Source of the DNA: Prochlorococcus sp. AG-402-N21
GTDB taxonomy: Bacteria > Cyanobacteriota > Cyanobacteriia > PCC-6307 > Cyanobiaceae
Assembly: GCA_003216435.1 (NCBI GenBank)
Contig: QCIW01000001.1
Location: 62,001-126,000 of the forward strand
Reading direction: 5' to 3'
DNA: 64,000 bases
The notes beneath the pieces were generated by a model that worked only from the letters and a program-made list of their open reading frames with translations, was not told the origin of the DNA and ran no database searches. A program made the translations under genes and the position numbers. Shown here in pieces: positions 41,766 through 51,907 of the stretch (within the stretch, counting starts at the first letter, position 1; each line of letters begins with the position of its first letter).

Positions 41766-42350
41766 CTAATTAATAATTTCCAAAGGCATATCGATCGAAT
41801 TTAATTTCCAATGAAAAATGCCCTCTCTTGACCAAATAGTTTTAATAGGTTTGCTAAATCTCTGAATTTCTGTGGCGATAACAAATCTATTAAAACTTGA
41901 ATAATAAAAATTAATTCTAGGCTCAACCATATCCTGATTATCTCTATTTAACGTGTTCCCCATAGCATCAGTTCTTGATAATTTACCAGTTTCTATCAAT
42001 AAAAATAATCCTTTTGGGCTAATAGTAGCATCTACTATCTTTTCTATAAAGACATTTGCGACTGGATTTAATAATAGATAACCAAATTCTGACAATATTT
42101 CTGAAGAGATATTTTTCCTTAAATTATAATCAATATTTGACTTTAATTGATATTTGAAGCTCGACCTAACAGAAGGGAAATTAATATATTTTTTAGCCTC
42201 AGAAATTTTGCCATCCTCAACTGAGGACTTGAATAAAAATATGGCAATATAAGGAGAGGAATAAAAATAACCAGCCAATAAAAGTAATAAAGGAAGTAAT
42301 ACCTTAGACAAAAAAATACTATTTTGATTATTATTAGGAATGAATTTCAT
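41766..42350 (-). CDS. DUF2939-family protein, 194 aa
   Basis: I prefer the ATG at 42348-42350 (MKFIPNNNQNS) to the upstream one at 42398, whose extra 16 residues are hydrophobic and not needed. DUF2939 features are YFYSSPYIAIFLFKSSVEDG, then DFP-like INFPSVRSSFKYQLK. One N-terminal helix anchors it (VLLPLLLLLAGYFY). The rest probably lies in the periplasm. Function unknown. Confidence 0.7.
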   Translation of the reverse strand: MKFIPNNNQNSIFLSKVLLPLLLLLAGYFYSSPYIAIFLFKSSVEDGKISEAKKYINFPSVRSSFKYQLKSNIDYNLRKNISSEILSEFGYLLLNPVANVFIEKIVDATISPKGLFLLIETGKLSRTDAMGNTLNRDNQDMVEPRINFYYSSFNRFVIATEIQRFSKPIKTIWSREGIFHWKLNSIDMPLEIIN

Positions 42351-42609
42351 TTCAATAATTATAAAACCTACAAAACAAAAAGAGAGCAATTCATTCAATC
42401 ATCTTAATTTAGACATTGTGAAATATCACTTTAGAGGAAGCTCTTGAGGTAGGCAATTGACATCTAGAGCGAAAATGCCAATTCCAATTAAGTTTTAAAA
42501 GACAAGCTTTTATTATTATTCTTTTTTTGACGTCTTGCAATGGGCATTAAGGCTGATTGCATTCTCAACCAAAAAAGACAATGATAATTGCAGAACTAGG
42601 AGGTGCCAA

Positions 42610-42736
42610 ATGACGGTCGACACTCCACCTGAGTATTTACTAGAAGCAAACTGACTTCTGGTCCCTGCTCCAACATTCTCAAAAACAAAGTGGGCTTACG
42701 TCTGATGAGACAATTATCAAGACCTTCATCATATAG
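42610..42736 (+). pseudogene. Strong-SD mini-ORF broken by UGA-C, continuing in +1 frame
   Basis: AGGAGG at 42598-42603 precedes ATG 42610. The 14-codon frame MTVDTPPEYLLEAN ends in TGA (42652-42654) followed by C. Shifting +1 at that TGA gives a protein-like continuation, DFWSLLQHSQKQSGLTSDET, then IIKTFII and TAG at 42734-42736. Either a single-base insertion destroyed a 42-codon gene, or it is a programmed +1 frameshift. I do not recognise the product. Confidence 0.35.
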
Positions 42737-42819
42737 ATGAGTCTGTTTTGCCAAGGATCAATGATTTAGGTGCGGCAAAACCTATGTGCGTCAACTCAGT
42801 CGTTACTCTTCTGCATCGT

Positions 42820-42952
42820 CCTAGGTGCCCTTACAGAGAACCAGCCCTACTACTAGAAACATGGCCCCAGGTGCCAATTGCCAGAATCTTCGGCCTTTAA
42901 TTCCTGATTTTTCAAATAAAAAAGAGGTGCTTATAGCACCTCTTTTTTATTT
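42820..42952 (+). ncRNA. Probable Yfr2-like small RNA
   Basis: No CDS fits here. The sequence GGTGCCCTTACAGAGAACC, CTACTACTAGAAACATGGC and CCCAGGTGCC, ended by a strong terminator, resembles the minus-strand RNA at 28430-28518 through its AAACATGGC core. I could not place the 5' end or a clear promoter. The family call rests on this short motif and the terminator-ended non-coding layout. Confidence 0.45.
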
Positions 42953-42955
42953 GAA
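42911..42955 (+). terminator. Perfect 20-bp palindromic terminator, usable in both directions
   Basis: Arms 42911-42930 and 42936-42955 are exact inverse complements of 20 bases (TTCAAATAAAAAAGAGGTGC on the left), with loop TTATA. Each strand reads a GC hairpin followed by TTTTTTAT. Confidence 0.9.
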
Positions 42956-43068
42956 CTCTATGTCGAAATTAACTACATTGCTTTTTGCAATATTTATTAA
43001 GTATCAATGCGCAAAACGCATAAAGCAAGAATTTTGATGTATTAATTATATGCTTTCAATTTTAATCA

Positions 43069-43185
43069 ATGAATTCTTTTGCAATCTTGTGTGGAATACT
43101 AGGTTCCGCCCTTTATCTTGTTTATTTCATTGGAGGAAAAAGCGATAATGATGGACAAGGAGTAAATTTACCTGCTAAGAAGTAA
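43069..43185 (+). CDS. Single-helix membrane microprotein, 38 aa
   Basis: ATG at 43069, TAA at 43183-43185. One helix near the N-terminus (FAILCGILGSALYLVYFIGG) is followed by a polar end (KSDNDGQGVNLPAKK). It follows the palindromic terminator by about 114 bases. This is a common layout for small thylakoid subunits, but I cannot assign it. Confidence 0.6.
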   Translation: MNSFAILCGILGSALYLVYFIGGKSDNDGQGVNLPAKK

Positions 43186-43550
43186 TCCTTTTTTACAAAT
43201 AGCTTTCCTCTATCTATTCTTTCTCTATAAACCAAATATATTAATTGTCATTTTATAAATGATTATATATAGTAATCAATAAATCTTTTAAAGACTATTT
43301 AACTATGTTTATGTAGATTTTTATAAGAGAAAAAATCATTGCGCATCTAGTAAAGCTCCTTATATGAGCAAAACAAGACTTATTTATTTCGTTAAGATTA
43401 AGCCAATTCCATTACTATAAGCCCTTAAAGTAATTTCTATTGATTTTTGGTTAGTTTATTAATGACCAAATCTATTAAATCTCAATCTATTATCATGTTA
43501 TTGCAAGGAAATCATTAAGTCGGAAACTCCACATTTATCCTGTTAATCAA
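43186..43550. other. AT-rich gap before cysS
   Basis: These 365 bases show only very short ORFs (for example an 18-codon one at 43364) with no features. The cysS promoter should be here; I see no T-box or other riboswitch. Confidence 0.5.
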
Positions 43551-45056
43551 GTGTCGCTGCGACTTACTAACACACTCACCGGAAAAGTAGAAAATTTCCG
43601 TTCGATTTTGCCTAACAAGGTAAGTATTTACTGCTGCGGAGTAACTGTTTACGACTTATGTCATCTTGGACATGCAAGAAGTTACATAGTTTGGGATGTA
43701 TTGAGGCGCCTACTTATTTGGCAAGGTTACAAAGTAATTTTTGTTCAGAATTTTACTGATATAGACGACAAAATTATCAAACGAGCTGAGGAAGAAAAAA
43801 TCTCTATGGAGGAAGTTAGCGAAAAAAATATAAATGCTTTCTTCAAGGATATGGATGCTATTGGAATCTTACGTCCAGATCGAATGCCAAGGGCAACAAA
43901 AAGTCTTAACTCAATACGTAGAATAATAGAGGAGTTAGAACAAAAAGGAGCGGCATATTCTATAGATGGAGATGTTTATTTTGCGGTAAAAAAATTTGAG
44001 TCTTATGGAAAATTAAGCGGGAGAAATCTAGAAGAACAGCAAAAAAATGCTGCAGGGAGAATAGACCTTAATCAAGAATCTAAAAAAATAAGCCCATTTG
44101 ACTTTGCATTATGGAAAAAGGCTAAAAGCGGGGAACCAAGTTTTAATTCTCCATGGGGACTAGGAAGACCTGGGTGGCACATTGAATGCTCTGCAATGGC
44201 AAGAGAAGAGTTGGGCGAAACAATTGATATTCATCTAGGTGGCTCTGATCTGATTTTCCCGCATCATGAAAACGAAATTGCGCAATCCGAGACTGCTAAT
44301 GGGAAAGAACTAGCAAATTATTGGCTTCATAACGGGATGGTGAATGTTAGCGGACAGAAAATGAGTAAATCACTGGGAAATTTCACAACTATTCGAGCTC
44401 TTCTAAATAGTGGTATTTCAGCGATGACATTGAGATTATTTGTTTTACAAGCAAATTACCGAAAACCTCTTGATTTTACTCAAGAAGCTTTGGAAGCAGC
44501 CGCCAAAGGATGGGAAGGAATTAATTCAGCTCTTTCAATAGGCTTCAATTATTCAAATTTAATGCATTGGCCAAAAGAACAGAAAATAAAAGATAAGGCT
44601 ATTTATAAAAAATTGAAATTTAATGACAATGAATTTTCAGATCTATACCAAAGATTCAACGACTCAATGAATGATGATTTAAATACTTCTAGTGCTCTTG
44701 CAGTAATTTTTGAATTAGCTCGGCCTCTTCGCGCATTATCAAACAAAATAAAAAGAGGTTCTTTTAAAAGTGTCCCAGAATCAGAAAATAAAAAATTATA
44801 TTCTCGTTGGCTAATACTTTATGAATTAACTAATGTTTTAGGTTTAAAAGCCGAGGCAGAAGATGATGATGAGGAAGCTCTAAACAAACAAAAAAACATT
44901 AACAAAAATGAGATTGAATCGGCAATAAGGGAGAGGCTTTTAGCCAAAAAAGAAAAGAACTTTAAACTAGCTGACCAAATAAGAGAAAACCTTAGATCTA
45001 AAGGAATAGAATTAATAGACAAACCCAACGGAGAAACTGATTGGCTTCTCAAGTAG
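43551..45056 (+). CDS. cysS: Cysteinyl-tRNA synthetase, 501 aa
   Basis: CysS charges tRNA-Cys. The HIGH motif is HLGH (residues 38-41 in [12 protein letters not shown]) and KMSKS is KMSKSLGN near residue 270. Zinc-binding residues are expected at [10 protein letters not shown] and [10 protein letters not shown], as in class I CysRS. A helical C-terminal end includes [23 protein letters not shown] start at 43551 ([14 protein letters not shown]). Length is normal. Confidence 0.96.
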   Translation: MSLRLTNTLTGKVENFRSILPNKVSIYCCGVTVYDLCHLGHARSYIVWDVLRRLLIWQGYKVIFVQNFTDIDDKIIKRAEEEKISMEEVSEKNINAFFKDMDAIGILRPDRMPRATKSLNSIRRIIEELEQKGAAYSIDGDVYFAVKKFESYGKLSGRNLEEQQKNAAGRIDLNQESKKISPFDFALWKKAKSGEPSFNSPWGLGRPGWHIECSAMAREELGETIDIHLGGSDLIFPHHENEIAQSETANGKELANYWLHNGMVNVSGQKMSKSLGNFTTIRALLNSGISAMTLRLFVLQANYRKPLDFTQEALEAAAKGWEGINSALSIGFNYSNLMHWPKEQKIKDKAIYKKLKFNDNEFSDLYQRFNDSMNDDLNTSSALAVIFELARPLRALSNKIKRGSFKSVPESENKKLYSRWLILYELTNVLGLKAEAEDDDEEALNKQKNINKNEIESAIRERLLAKKEKNFKLADQIRENLRSKGIELIDKPNGETDWLLK

Positions 45057-45101
45057 ATTTATACTTTTTAAGTTTGATTTGTTAATTAAGCTAATAATTC
45101 C

Positions 45102-46415
45102 TTAGATAAGATCAATAATGCTAATTATCAATCCAAATGCAATTACTGGAGGAGAAACCCATCTAAGCATGAACTTTAGATATCTTCTAACTCTTTGATT
45201 TGAATTACAACCTGCCAAATCCTCGTCATATTTTCGTGGCACAACCCAACCAAGTAAAATTGAAATAAGCAAGCCACCTAAAATCAATAGGACATTAAAT
45301 ATTGAATCCATACTACCTAAGAAATCTAAAGAGATTGCTGAAGGAATGCCAATAACAAAAACGATTAAAGTTGCCATCCAAACTGCTTTATGCCTTCTCC
45401 AGCCGAATTGTTCCATCAATGAAGAAACAGGTACTTCAAGTAAGGAAATAGATGAAGTTATTGCCGCAATAAAGGCAAGGCCAAAGAAAAGAGCAGCTAA
45501 TAGTCTGCCAAATACTCCAAGATTTGCAAAACCAGTAGGTAGAGCAATGAACAAAGATCCTATTGTGGATGCACCAACAGCATCTTTTAATCCAAAACTC
45601 ATCACTATTGGGAAGGTAATCATTCCAGCAAGCAGACCTACAGCTGTATCAAAAGAGGCCACAGTCAAAGCTTCTTTTGGTAATTTATTATTTTTAGAAA
45701 GATAGGAAGAATAAGCAACCATAATTCCAATGCCAAGACTTAACGAAAAGAATGCCTGAGTAAAAGCATTTCTAATAGTTGTCTTATCCAATAATTGGGA
45801 TGGTTCCCATCGGAAAAGGAATGAGGTATATCCATCCCATGCCCCTGAAAGAGTTGACGCCCAAATAGCCAAAATCAAAAGCAATGCAAAAAGCAAGGGC
45901 ATGCACCAACGAGTTAATCTCTCAATGCCGCCTCTTACACCTCCTGCTACGACCAGAGCTGTGAGAGCAAGACTCAAAATTTGACCTATAAAAACACTTT
46001 TGCCACTACTAATTTTTTCAAAGAAATCCCCAGCCTGGTTCATATCAATGGGCAGTCCAATAAATAAAGAATGGAAGAATGTATCAGCAGTCCATCCCAT
46101 TATTACTGCATAAAAAGAAAGTATTCCGCAGGACGCAATTGCAAAAAGCCATCCCAAGGGCTTCCAACTATCTCCAGCTGCTTTAACAGGAGCAATAAAA
46201 GGACTACTAGCAGTACTTCGGCCTAAAACCATTTCTCCAACAAGAACAGGCAAGCAAACAATCAAAACCACTAATACATAAAGAAGAAGAAAAGCTAAAC
46301 CTCCTCCCTGGGATGACCTGTATGCAAATCCCCAAAGATTGCCAAGCCCAACAGCACTACCTGCAGCAGCTAATACAAAGCCAAAACTTGACTGCCATTT
46401 TTCTCTTTGATCCAT
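45102..46415 (-). CDS. Sodium-dependent transporter, NSS/SNF family, 437 aa
   Basis: These LeuT-fold carriers couple Na+ to uptake of amino acids or similar solutes. The N-terminal signature GFVLAAAGSAVGLGNLWGF is intact, with the Gly-x-Gly unwound helix 1. About 11 helices are visible. The substrate is unknown. It converges with cysS (45 bases apart) and is divergent from dxr, with a 89-base gap that includes a small hairpin near 46430. Confidence 0.92.
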   Translation of the reverse strand: MDQREKWQSSFGFVLAAAGSAVGLGNLWGFAYRSSQGGGLAFLLLYVLVVLIVCLPVLVGEMVLGRSTASSPFIAPVKAAGDSWKPLGWLFAIASCGILSFYAVIMGWTADTFFHSLFIGLPIDMNQAGDFFEKISSGKSVFIGQILSLALTALVVAGGVRGGIERLTRWCMPLLFALLLILAIWASTLSGAWDGYTSFLFRWEPSQLLDKTTIRNAFTQAFFSLSLGIGIMVAYSSYLSKNNKLPKEALTVASFDTAVGLLAGMITFPIVMSFGLKDAVGASTIGSLFIALPTGFANLGVFGRLLAALFFGLAFIAAITSSISLLEVPVSSLMEQFGWRRHKAVWMATLIVFVIGIPSAISLDFLGSMDSIFNVLLILGGLLISILLGWVVPRKYDEDLAGCNSNQRVRRYLKFMLRWVSPPVIAFGLIISIIDLI

Positions 46416-46504
46416 AAAAAACCTTAAAGTCCAGAATAATCTGGAGATAATCTTTTACGGGTTATACCTCCTAATGGGAGACTAGTCATAACTGCCTTCA
46501 CAAT

Positions 46505-47725
46505 GTGAAAGCCATAAGCATTCTTGGCTCAACTGGTTCAATAGGAACCCAAACACTAGAAATTGCTGAAGAGTTTCCGAATCAATTTAATGTTGTCGCG
46601 CTAGCGGCAGGTTCGAACTTAGATCTTTTAGTAGAACAAATCGATAAACACAAACCTGAAGTGGTCTCTATTTCAGATGAGGAGTTAATACCCCAACTAA
46701 AATCCAGATTAAATCAAAGACTAAAAGGTAAACCAGCAAAAGAATTTCCAAAGTTAGTCGGAGGGCCTGATGGAGTGAATACAGTTGCATCCTGGGACCA
46801 CTCAGATCTTGTTGTAACAGGGATTGTTGGCTGTGCAGGACTCCTTCCAACACTTGCAGCAATAAAAGCCGGGAAAGACCTTGCACTAGCCAACAAAGAG
46901 ACCCTTATTGCAGCAGGCCCTGTTGTTTTACCTGAACTAAAGAAAAGTGGAAGCAGACTTTTACCTGCAGATTCTGAACACTCTGCGATTTTTCAGTGCT
47001 TACAAGGAACACCTTGGTCTGAAAATGCCCGACTGTCTACGGGTGTTCCAACTCCTGGATTTCGAAATATCCATTTAACAGCTTCAGGCGGGGCATTTAG
47101 AGACTGGTCTGTAGAGGAGCTAAAGAGAGCAACAGTAAAAGATGCAACAAGTCATCCAAATTGGAGTATGGGTCGCAAAATAACAGTCGATTCAGCGACA
47201 CTAATGAATAAAGGACTCGAAGTAATTGAAGCGCATTATTTATTTGGACTAGATTACGACCAAATTGAAATCGTAATTCACCCTCAAAGCATCATTCATT
47301 CAATGGTAGAACTAGAAGACTCATCAATACTTGCTCAACTTGGATGGCCAGACATGAAATTACCAATTCTATATTGTATGAGTTGGCCCAAAAGATTTAA
47401 AACACCTTGGAAGAGACTTAATCTTGCAGAAGTTGGCGAATTAACTTTCAAATCTCCAGATACAAATAAATATCCATGCATGGAACTAGCTTATTCAGCA
47501 GGAAAGGCTGGGGGGACTATGCCTGCAGTCTTAAATGCTGCTAATGAAGAAGTTGTTTCTCAATTTCTAAAAGAAAATATTCACTTTTTAGATATTCCTA
47601 AAATAATAGAGACTATTTGTGAGAAACATAAGAATGAAAATAAAAAAGACCCAAATCTTGATGATATTCTTCTTGTAGATAGTTGGGCCCGAAAAGAAGT
47701 TTGTGCAGAAATAAAAAAATATTAA
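46505..47725 (+). CDS. dxr: 1-deoxy-D-xylulose 5-phosphate reductoisomerase, 406 aa
   Basis: DXR makes 2-C-methyl-D-erythritol 4-phosphate in the MEP isoprenoid route that feeds chlorophyll and carotenoid synthesis. The NADPH motif is [10 protein letters not shown] at residues 8-17. Active-site parts are [26 protein letters not shown] and [10 protein letters not shown], with the metal site Asp-x-Glu in the DSEH stretch. Catalytic loop [20 protein letters not shown] is present. The start is GTG at 46505 ([11 protein letters not shown]). Confidence 0.97.
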   Translation: MKAISILGSTGSIGTQTLEIAEEFPNQFNVVALAAGSNLDLLVEQIDKHKPEVVSISDEELIPQLKSRLNQRLKGKPAKEFPKLVGGPDGVNTVASWDHSDLVVTGIVGCAGLLPTLAAIKAGKDLALANKETLIAAGPVVLPELKKSGSRLLPADSEHSAIFQCLQGTPWSENARLSTGVPTPGFRNIHLTASGGAFRDWSVEELKRATVKDATSHPNWSMGRKITVDSATLMNKGLEVIEAHYLFGLDYDQIEIVIHPQSIIHSMVELEDSSILAQLGWPDMKLPILYCMSWPKRFKTPWKRLNLAEVGELTFKSPDTNKYPCMELAYSAGKAGGTMPAVLNAANEEVVSQFLKENIHFLDIPKIIETICEKHKNENKKDPNLDDILLVDSWARKEVCAEIKKY

Positions 47726-47760
47726 AAATAAATTAATTGCGGTTCAAATAAAATTTGAAT

Positions 47761-48894
47761 TTAATATTTCTTAGATGCAATACTTGTTAACCATTCAACA
47801 ACCAATTTATCACCCCAACATCCATTCTTTCCATGAAATCCATTATGGCCACCTTTCTTTGAAAGAACAACTTTAAAAAACTTATCTCTATTAGTTTCTT
47901 TAATGTTGTTTAACAATAATTCGGCTGATTTATAAGGAACCCAAGGATCATCTAAAGATTGAATAAAAAGAGATTCGGGTATCAATTTACTTTCTCGCAA
48001 GATTCTGCTTAAAGGGGAAGCTCGTTCATAATAATCATCTACATCTTTGTATCCCCAACGTGGAGCTGTGATTACAGAATCAAAATCTCGAATAGAAGTA
48101 ATTGCTCTTTTATCTCCTTCATTAAGTCTCAAAAGACATTTCTTTTCATAATCTTTAACTCCGAATGGATCTGCAAGTGTTTGGCGAATGAGTCTATGCA
48201 ATAGCCATTTTTGATAAATTCGATTTCTAGGTCGCTCTATAGAGGAACTACATTCAGCAAGATCCAAAGGACTGCTTAAACAAACAAGTCCATCTAAAAT
48301 TAATTTTTTAGGACTCAAGTAATCTTTATTTTCTAAATTATCTAAACAAGCATTTAACAACATAGTTCCACCTAGAGATATGCCAACTCCAAACAAAGGA
48401 AGAAAATCTTTTGACGCTATGTCTTCTTGTCTTAAAAGATCACATAATTTTCGCGCATAATTAATTGCAGGGATCAAATCACTGTTACATCTAGCCGAAT
48501 ATGTTCCCCCTGCAAGATCCCGCCCTGGGTCCGCTCCTCGCAAATTCAATCTCAAAACAGCAAAACCTGCATTAACTAAAGACAGACCCATTCTTCGCAA
48601 GCCTTGCCTTCGACTTGAACCACCAAGCCCATGAAGTAAAAGAACTAAGCCTTGAATTTGCTTTGATTTAACTGGACGATCTAAAACTGCAAGTAAATGA
48701 CCTCCTTCATAATCCCCACTAGGCATTTTTGGGATAGGTATTTCAATCCTTTCTCCAGTGTCCTTAGGTAATTTCTCTGAAACAAAACTATCTCTTAGTG
48801 TTTGTAGGTCACCACCAATCCAAGGGAAACGTTGATAAAAAGGTTCTAGAAAAATGTGGCCCTGAAAAATGGAATTAAAATCAACCTCTTCCAC
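47761..48894 (-). CDS. Alpha/beta-fold hydrolase, YheT/EMB8-like, 377 aa
   Basis: The nucleophile elbow is GVGISLGGTML (G-x-S-x-G), the oxyanion loop LLLHGLGGSSRRQGLRR, with late Asp (LDDPWVP) and His (GGHNGFHG). This pattern and length match the YheT/EMB8 carboxylesterase-like group; substrate unknown. Its start overlaps the pntB end by 14 bases (48881-48894), so it may be translated from the pnt transcript. Confidence 0.88.
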   Translation of the reverse strand: MEEVDFNSIFQGHIFLEPFYQRFPWIGGDLQTLRDSFVSEKLPKDTGERIEIPIPKMPSGDYEGGHLLAVLDRPVKSKQIQGLVLLLHGLGGSSRRQGLRRMGLSLVNAGFAVLRLNLRGADPGRDLAGGTYSARCNSDLIPAINYARKLCDLLRQEDIASKDFLPLFGVGISLGGTMLLNACLDNLENKDYLSPKKLILDGLVCLSSPLDLAECSSSIERPRNRIYQKWLLHRLIRQTLADPFGVKDYEKKCLLRLNEGDKRAITSIRDFDSVITAPRWGYKDVDDYYERASPLSRILRESKLIPESLFIQSLDDPWVPYKSAELLLNNIKETNRDKFFKVVLSKKGGHNGFHGKNGCWGDKLVVEWLTSIASKKY

Positions 48895-50323
48895 CTATAC
48901 CTAACTCCTTCAGCTCAACTAAAAGATCTCCCAAAACTTTCTTGGCATCACCAAAAAGCATTGAGGTATTTGGTAAATCAAATAAATCATTTTTAATTCC
49001 TGAATAACCAGCACTCATTCCTCTTTTAACGACAAAAACTGTTCTTGCTTCTTGAACATCAAGAACTGGCATCCCATAAAGAGGCGAAGTGGAATCAGTT
49101 TTAGCCTGAGGATTCACAACATCATTAGCACCGAGAATTAATACAACATCTGTTGCAGGGAACTCTGGATTTATTATTTCCATTTCCTTTAACTGTTCAT
49201 ATGGGACATCAGCTTCTGCAAGTAATACATTCATATGGCCAGGCATTCTTCCTGCAACTGGATGAATTGCATAAGCAACCTCAATACCACTATTTTCTAA
49301 TACTTTTGCAACTTCCCTAAGTGTGTGCTGAGCCTGCGCAACTGCTAATCCATATCCAGGAACAATTACCACTCTCTCAGCAGCTTCTAGAGTTAAAGCA
49401 CATTCCTCAACACTGCAACTCGTGATATTTGTATATTCAGCTTTTCCATTGGTTGATGAAACATTAGAAGATGCGCCAAGTGCACCTCCAAATAATACTG
49501 AAATCAAAGATCTATTCATTCCCTTACACATAACTTGAGTAAGGATTAGTCCTGCAGCTCCAACCATTGCTCCAGCAACTATCAAGAGTTGACTCTTAAC
49601 AACAAATCCCGCTGCTGCTGCTGCAACTCCTGAATAACTATTAAGCAAAGATATAACTACAGGCATATCTGCTCCACCTATTGGAAGTGTTACTCCCACG
49701 CCAAGTAAACCAGAGCCAATAATCAATAACCAAAGGCCATTATTTCCACCTAATAAAAATTCTAAAATTGCTATCAAACATATTATTGAAAATGCAATAT
49801 TCACAGCATGGCGAACTTTACTTTGTGTCCAAGGTGGAGTAGAGAGCCAACCTTGTAACTTTGCCATAGCAACTATTGAACCAGTAAAGGTAATAGAACC
49901 AACAAAGACAGAAACAACTATGGAGATCAATTTAACTATTTCAACACCAGATAATTCACTTAAGTTTTCCCCTCTAAAAAGAGCTACTCCAAGAGCTACC
50001 AACAATGAAGACATCCCACCACAGCCATTAAAAAGAGCCACAGTCTCTGGCATGGCTGTCATTGGGACTCGTTGAGCCGTAAAAATCCCAAGCAACCCAC
50101 CAACAAATGATCCTATTAATATCCAAAGCCAGGCATCTAGTCGAATACCTCCATTAGCAATTGAGTTAACCAAAACTCCAACGACAGCAAGACTCATAGC
50201 GATAGCTGCCAAACGATTAGCCTCTCTCGCTGATCGAACTTTTGATAAACCTTTGATACCGAAAGCAAGAAGGAAAACTGCTATTAGCTCAATTGCAGGT
50301 TTTAGGATTAAAGAAATATTCAT
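48881..50323 (-). CDS. pntB: NAD(P) transhydrogenase subunit beta
   Basis: PntB is the membrane and NADP-binding half of the proton-translocating transhydrogenase, which interconverts NADH and NADPH. The N-terminal part holds about nine helices (Gly/Ala/Ile-rich), and the C-terminal domain III has GYGLAVAQAQHTLREVAKVL and AIHPVAGRMPGHMNVLLAEA (NADP-binding). Late VLILGANDVVNPQA and RTVFVVKRGMSAGYSGI are typical. Length 480 is normal. It is third in the pntAA-pntAB-pntB order. Confidence 0.96.
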   Translation of the reverse strand: MNISLILKPAIELIAVFLLAFGIKGLSKVRSAREANRLAAIAMSLAVVGVLVNSIANGGIRLDAWLWILIGSFVGGLLGIFTAQRVPMTAMPETVALFNGCGGMSSLLVALGVALFRGENLSELSGVEIVKLISIVVSVFVGSITFTGSIVAMAKLQGWLSTPPWTQSKVRHAVNIAFSIICLIAILEFLLGGNNGLWLLIIGSGLLGVGVTLPIGGADMPVVISLLNSYSGVAAAAAGFVVKSQLLIVAGAMVGAAGLILTQVMCKGMNRSLISVLFGGALGASSNVSSTNGKAEYTNITSCSVEECALTLEAAERVVIVPGYGLAVAQAQHTLREVAKVLENSGIEVAYAIHPVAGRMPGHMNVLLAEADVPYEQLKEMEIINPEFPATDVVLILGANDVVNPQAKTDSTSPLYGMPVLDVQEARTVFVVKRGMSAGYSGIKNDLFDLPNTSMLFGDAKKVLGDLLVELKELGIGGRG

Positions 50324-50334
50324 TAAAATCTCTC

Positions 50335-50628
50335 CTATTTGCGCAAAGGCTTGCGACTAAACATGGCTAACATCCTGTCCGTGACAAGGAATCCACCAAT
50401 TACATTAAAAAGTGCAAAGCCAAGTGATATTGATCCCATAACTAATAGAGGGATATTGTCACCTGCATCAATTATCAAAGTTAGTGCTGCAAGCATTGTT
50501 ATCCCTGAGATAGCATTTGCTCCACTCATAAGAGGAGTATGCAAAGTGGGTGGGACTTTACCTATTAATTCCAACCCTAAAAGGCTTCCAAGGAGTAGCA
50601 CCCAAAGTGCTTCTGTTAAAAACGACAT
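50335..50628 (-). CDS. pntAB: NAD(P) transhydrogenase subunit alpha, membrane part
   Basis: This short 97-residue protein is the membrane part of the alpha subunit, separate from the NAD domain as in many cyanobacteria. It has three hydrophobic segments (LLGSLLGLELIG; AISGITMLAALTLIID; MGSISLGFALFNVIGGFLV) and a conserved VPPTLHTPLMSGANA loop. The ATG overlaps the pntAA stop by one base (TAATG) and pntB starts 11 bases after it. Confidence 0.95.
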   Translation of the reverse strand: MSFLTEALWVLLLGSLLGLELIGKVPPTLHTPLMSGANAISGITMLAALTLIIDAGDNIPLLVMGSISLGFALFNVIGGFLVTDRMLAMFSRKPLRK

Positions 50629-51770
50629 TAATCATCACCTCCAAGGGAAAAAACTTTGGGGTATCTAATAACACCATCCTGGCTAACCAGACACCCATTA
50701 ATTAACTCATCATCAGTATTAAGGATTAACTCTCCATTTGTAATCAAAGGATTTATAAGAGCTAACAAATTCCTTGCATAAAGAGCACTCGCATGATTAG
50801 GAACTGAACAAGGTAAATCAGATGCTCCAATCAATCTGACGCCTTTTCTTATAACTGTTTCTCTAGACTTAGTATTAGAACAATTTCCTCCTTGATCAAC
50901 AGCAAGATCAACAATTACCGAACCAGGTCGCATTTGATCAAGCATGTCATCATCAATAAGTCGAGGTGCTTTTTTACCAGGAACTTGTGCTGTACAAATA
51001 GCAACATCAGCATCTGCTAAATGATTTGTCAGTTGCTCCCTTTGAGCTTGCAGAAAATCAGAAGAAACTTGGCCTGCATATCCACCAGATTCAATAGGCT
51101 TTTCAGTTATTTCAGGGGGGTCTATGAATCTTCCTCCCAAAGATTCCACTTGCTCTTTAACTGCTGGCCTAATATCACTTACATAAACAACAGCACCAAG
51201 TCTTTTTGCAGTTGCAATTGCTTGAAGCCCAGCAACACCAGCACCTAAAACAACAATTTTCGCAGGTTGAACAGTTCCTGCGGCAGTCATCAACATAGGA
51301 AAATATCTATCCAAAGCACTTGCAGCAAGAAGAACTGCTTTATAACCAGCGACATTTGCTTGAGAAGAAAGAGCATCTGAGGACTGAGCTCGGCTAATTC
51401 TTGGCAGAAGTTCTAACGCAATAGCTGATAGTTCACCTGATTTCAATGAACTTGCTAGGGATTCCTTACCGTATGGAGCCAAAAGACCTACAACAAGCGT
51501 CCCAGATTTAAGTTTTTCCAAGCACTCTTTTTTAGGTTCTTGCACACATAAAACAACATCGGAATCACTCCAGCTTTGCTCATTATCAGAGTCGACTAAT
51601 TCTGCCCCAACTTCGCCATAAGCCTTATCTGAGAAACCCGCTAAATTTCCAGCTCCCTTTTCCACTAAGACACTCATACCTAGTGAGAGAAATTTTTTAG
51701 CTGTTTCAGGAGTAACAGCGACACGAGTTTCTCTAGGGGAGGATTCCAGAGGAACAAAAATTCTAGCCAA
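50628..51770 (-). CDS. pntAA: NAD(P) transhydrogenase subunit alpha, NAD-binding part
   Basis: This is the soluble domain I of the transhydrogenase, related to alanine dehydrogenase. The Rossmann motif is VLGAGVAGLQAIATAKRLGA near residue 175. Earlier ESSPRETRVAVTPETAKKFL and late VIVDLAVDQGGNCSNT are signature pieces. Length 380 is normal for the split alpha subunit. It is first in the operon, diverging from the gene at 51908 with a 137-base promoter region. Confidence 0.96.
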   Translation of the reverse strand: MARIFVPLESSPRETRVAVTPETAKKFLSLGMSVLVEKGAGNLAGFSDKAYGEVGAELVDSDNEQSWSDSDVVLCVQEPKKECLEKLKSGTLVVGLLAPYGKESLASSLKSGELSAIALELLPRISRAQSSDALSSQANVAGYKAVLLAASALDRYFPMLMTAAGTVQPAKIVVLGAGVAGLQAIATAKRLGAVVYVSDIRPAVKEQVESLGGRFIDPPEITEKPIESGGYAGQVSSDFLQAQREQLTNHLADADVAICTAQVPGKKAPRLIDDDMLDQMRPGSVIVDLAVDQGGNCSNTKSRETVIRKGVRLIGASDLPCSVPNHASALYARNLLALINPLITNGELILNTDDELINGCLVSQDGVIRYPKVFSLGGDD

Positions 51771-51907
51771 AGCGAAAAACTTATCTTCGTTAATTTGAAG
51801 ATAACAGGCAAAAAAGATTTTAATCCTTTCAACTTTCCTGAAGAAAGGTTTTCCTAATAAAGATTTTTGGCTATGAATAAAGTATGTAATTTAAATCGAT
51901 CAATTAA

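Larger units (their letters stand above)
42351..43068. other. Gene-poor region with a frameshifted mini-ORF and a small RNA
   Basis: No ordinary CDS fits in about 700 bases. It holds a short ORF with a strong ribosome-binding site and a +1-frame continuation (42610-42736, see findings) and a probable Yfr2-like RNA (42820-42952) with a long palindromic terminator. The ORF at 42825-43037 runs through that terminator and is rejected. Confidence 0.55.

Noticed and set aside
42825-43037. Plus-strand ORF of 70 codons
   Set aside because: It crosses the 20-bp palindromic terminator at 42911-42955 and overlaps the small-RNA candidate.
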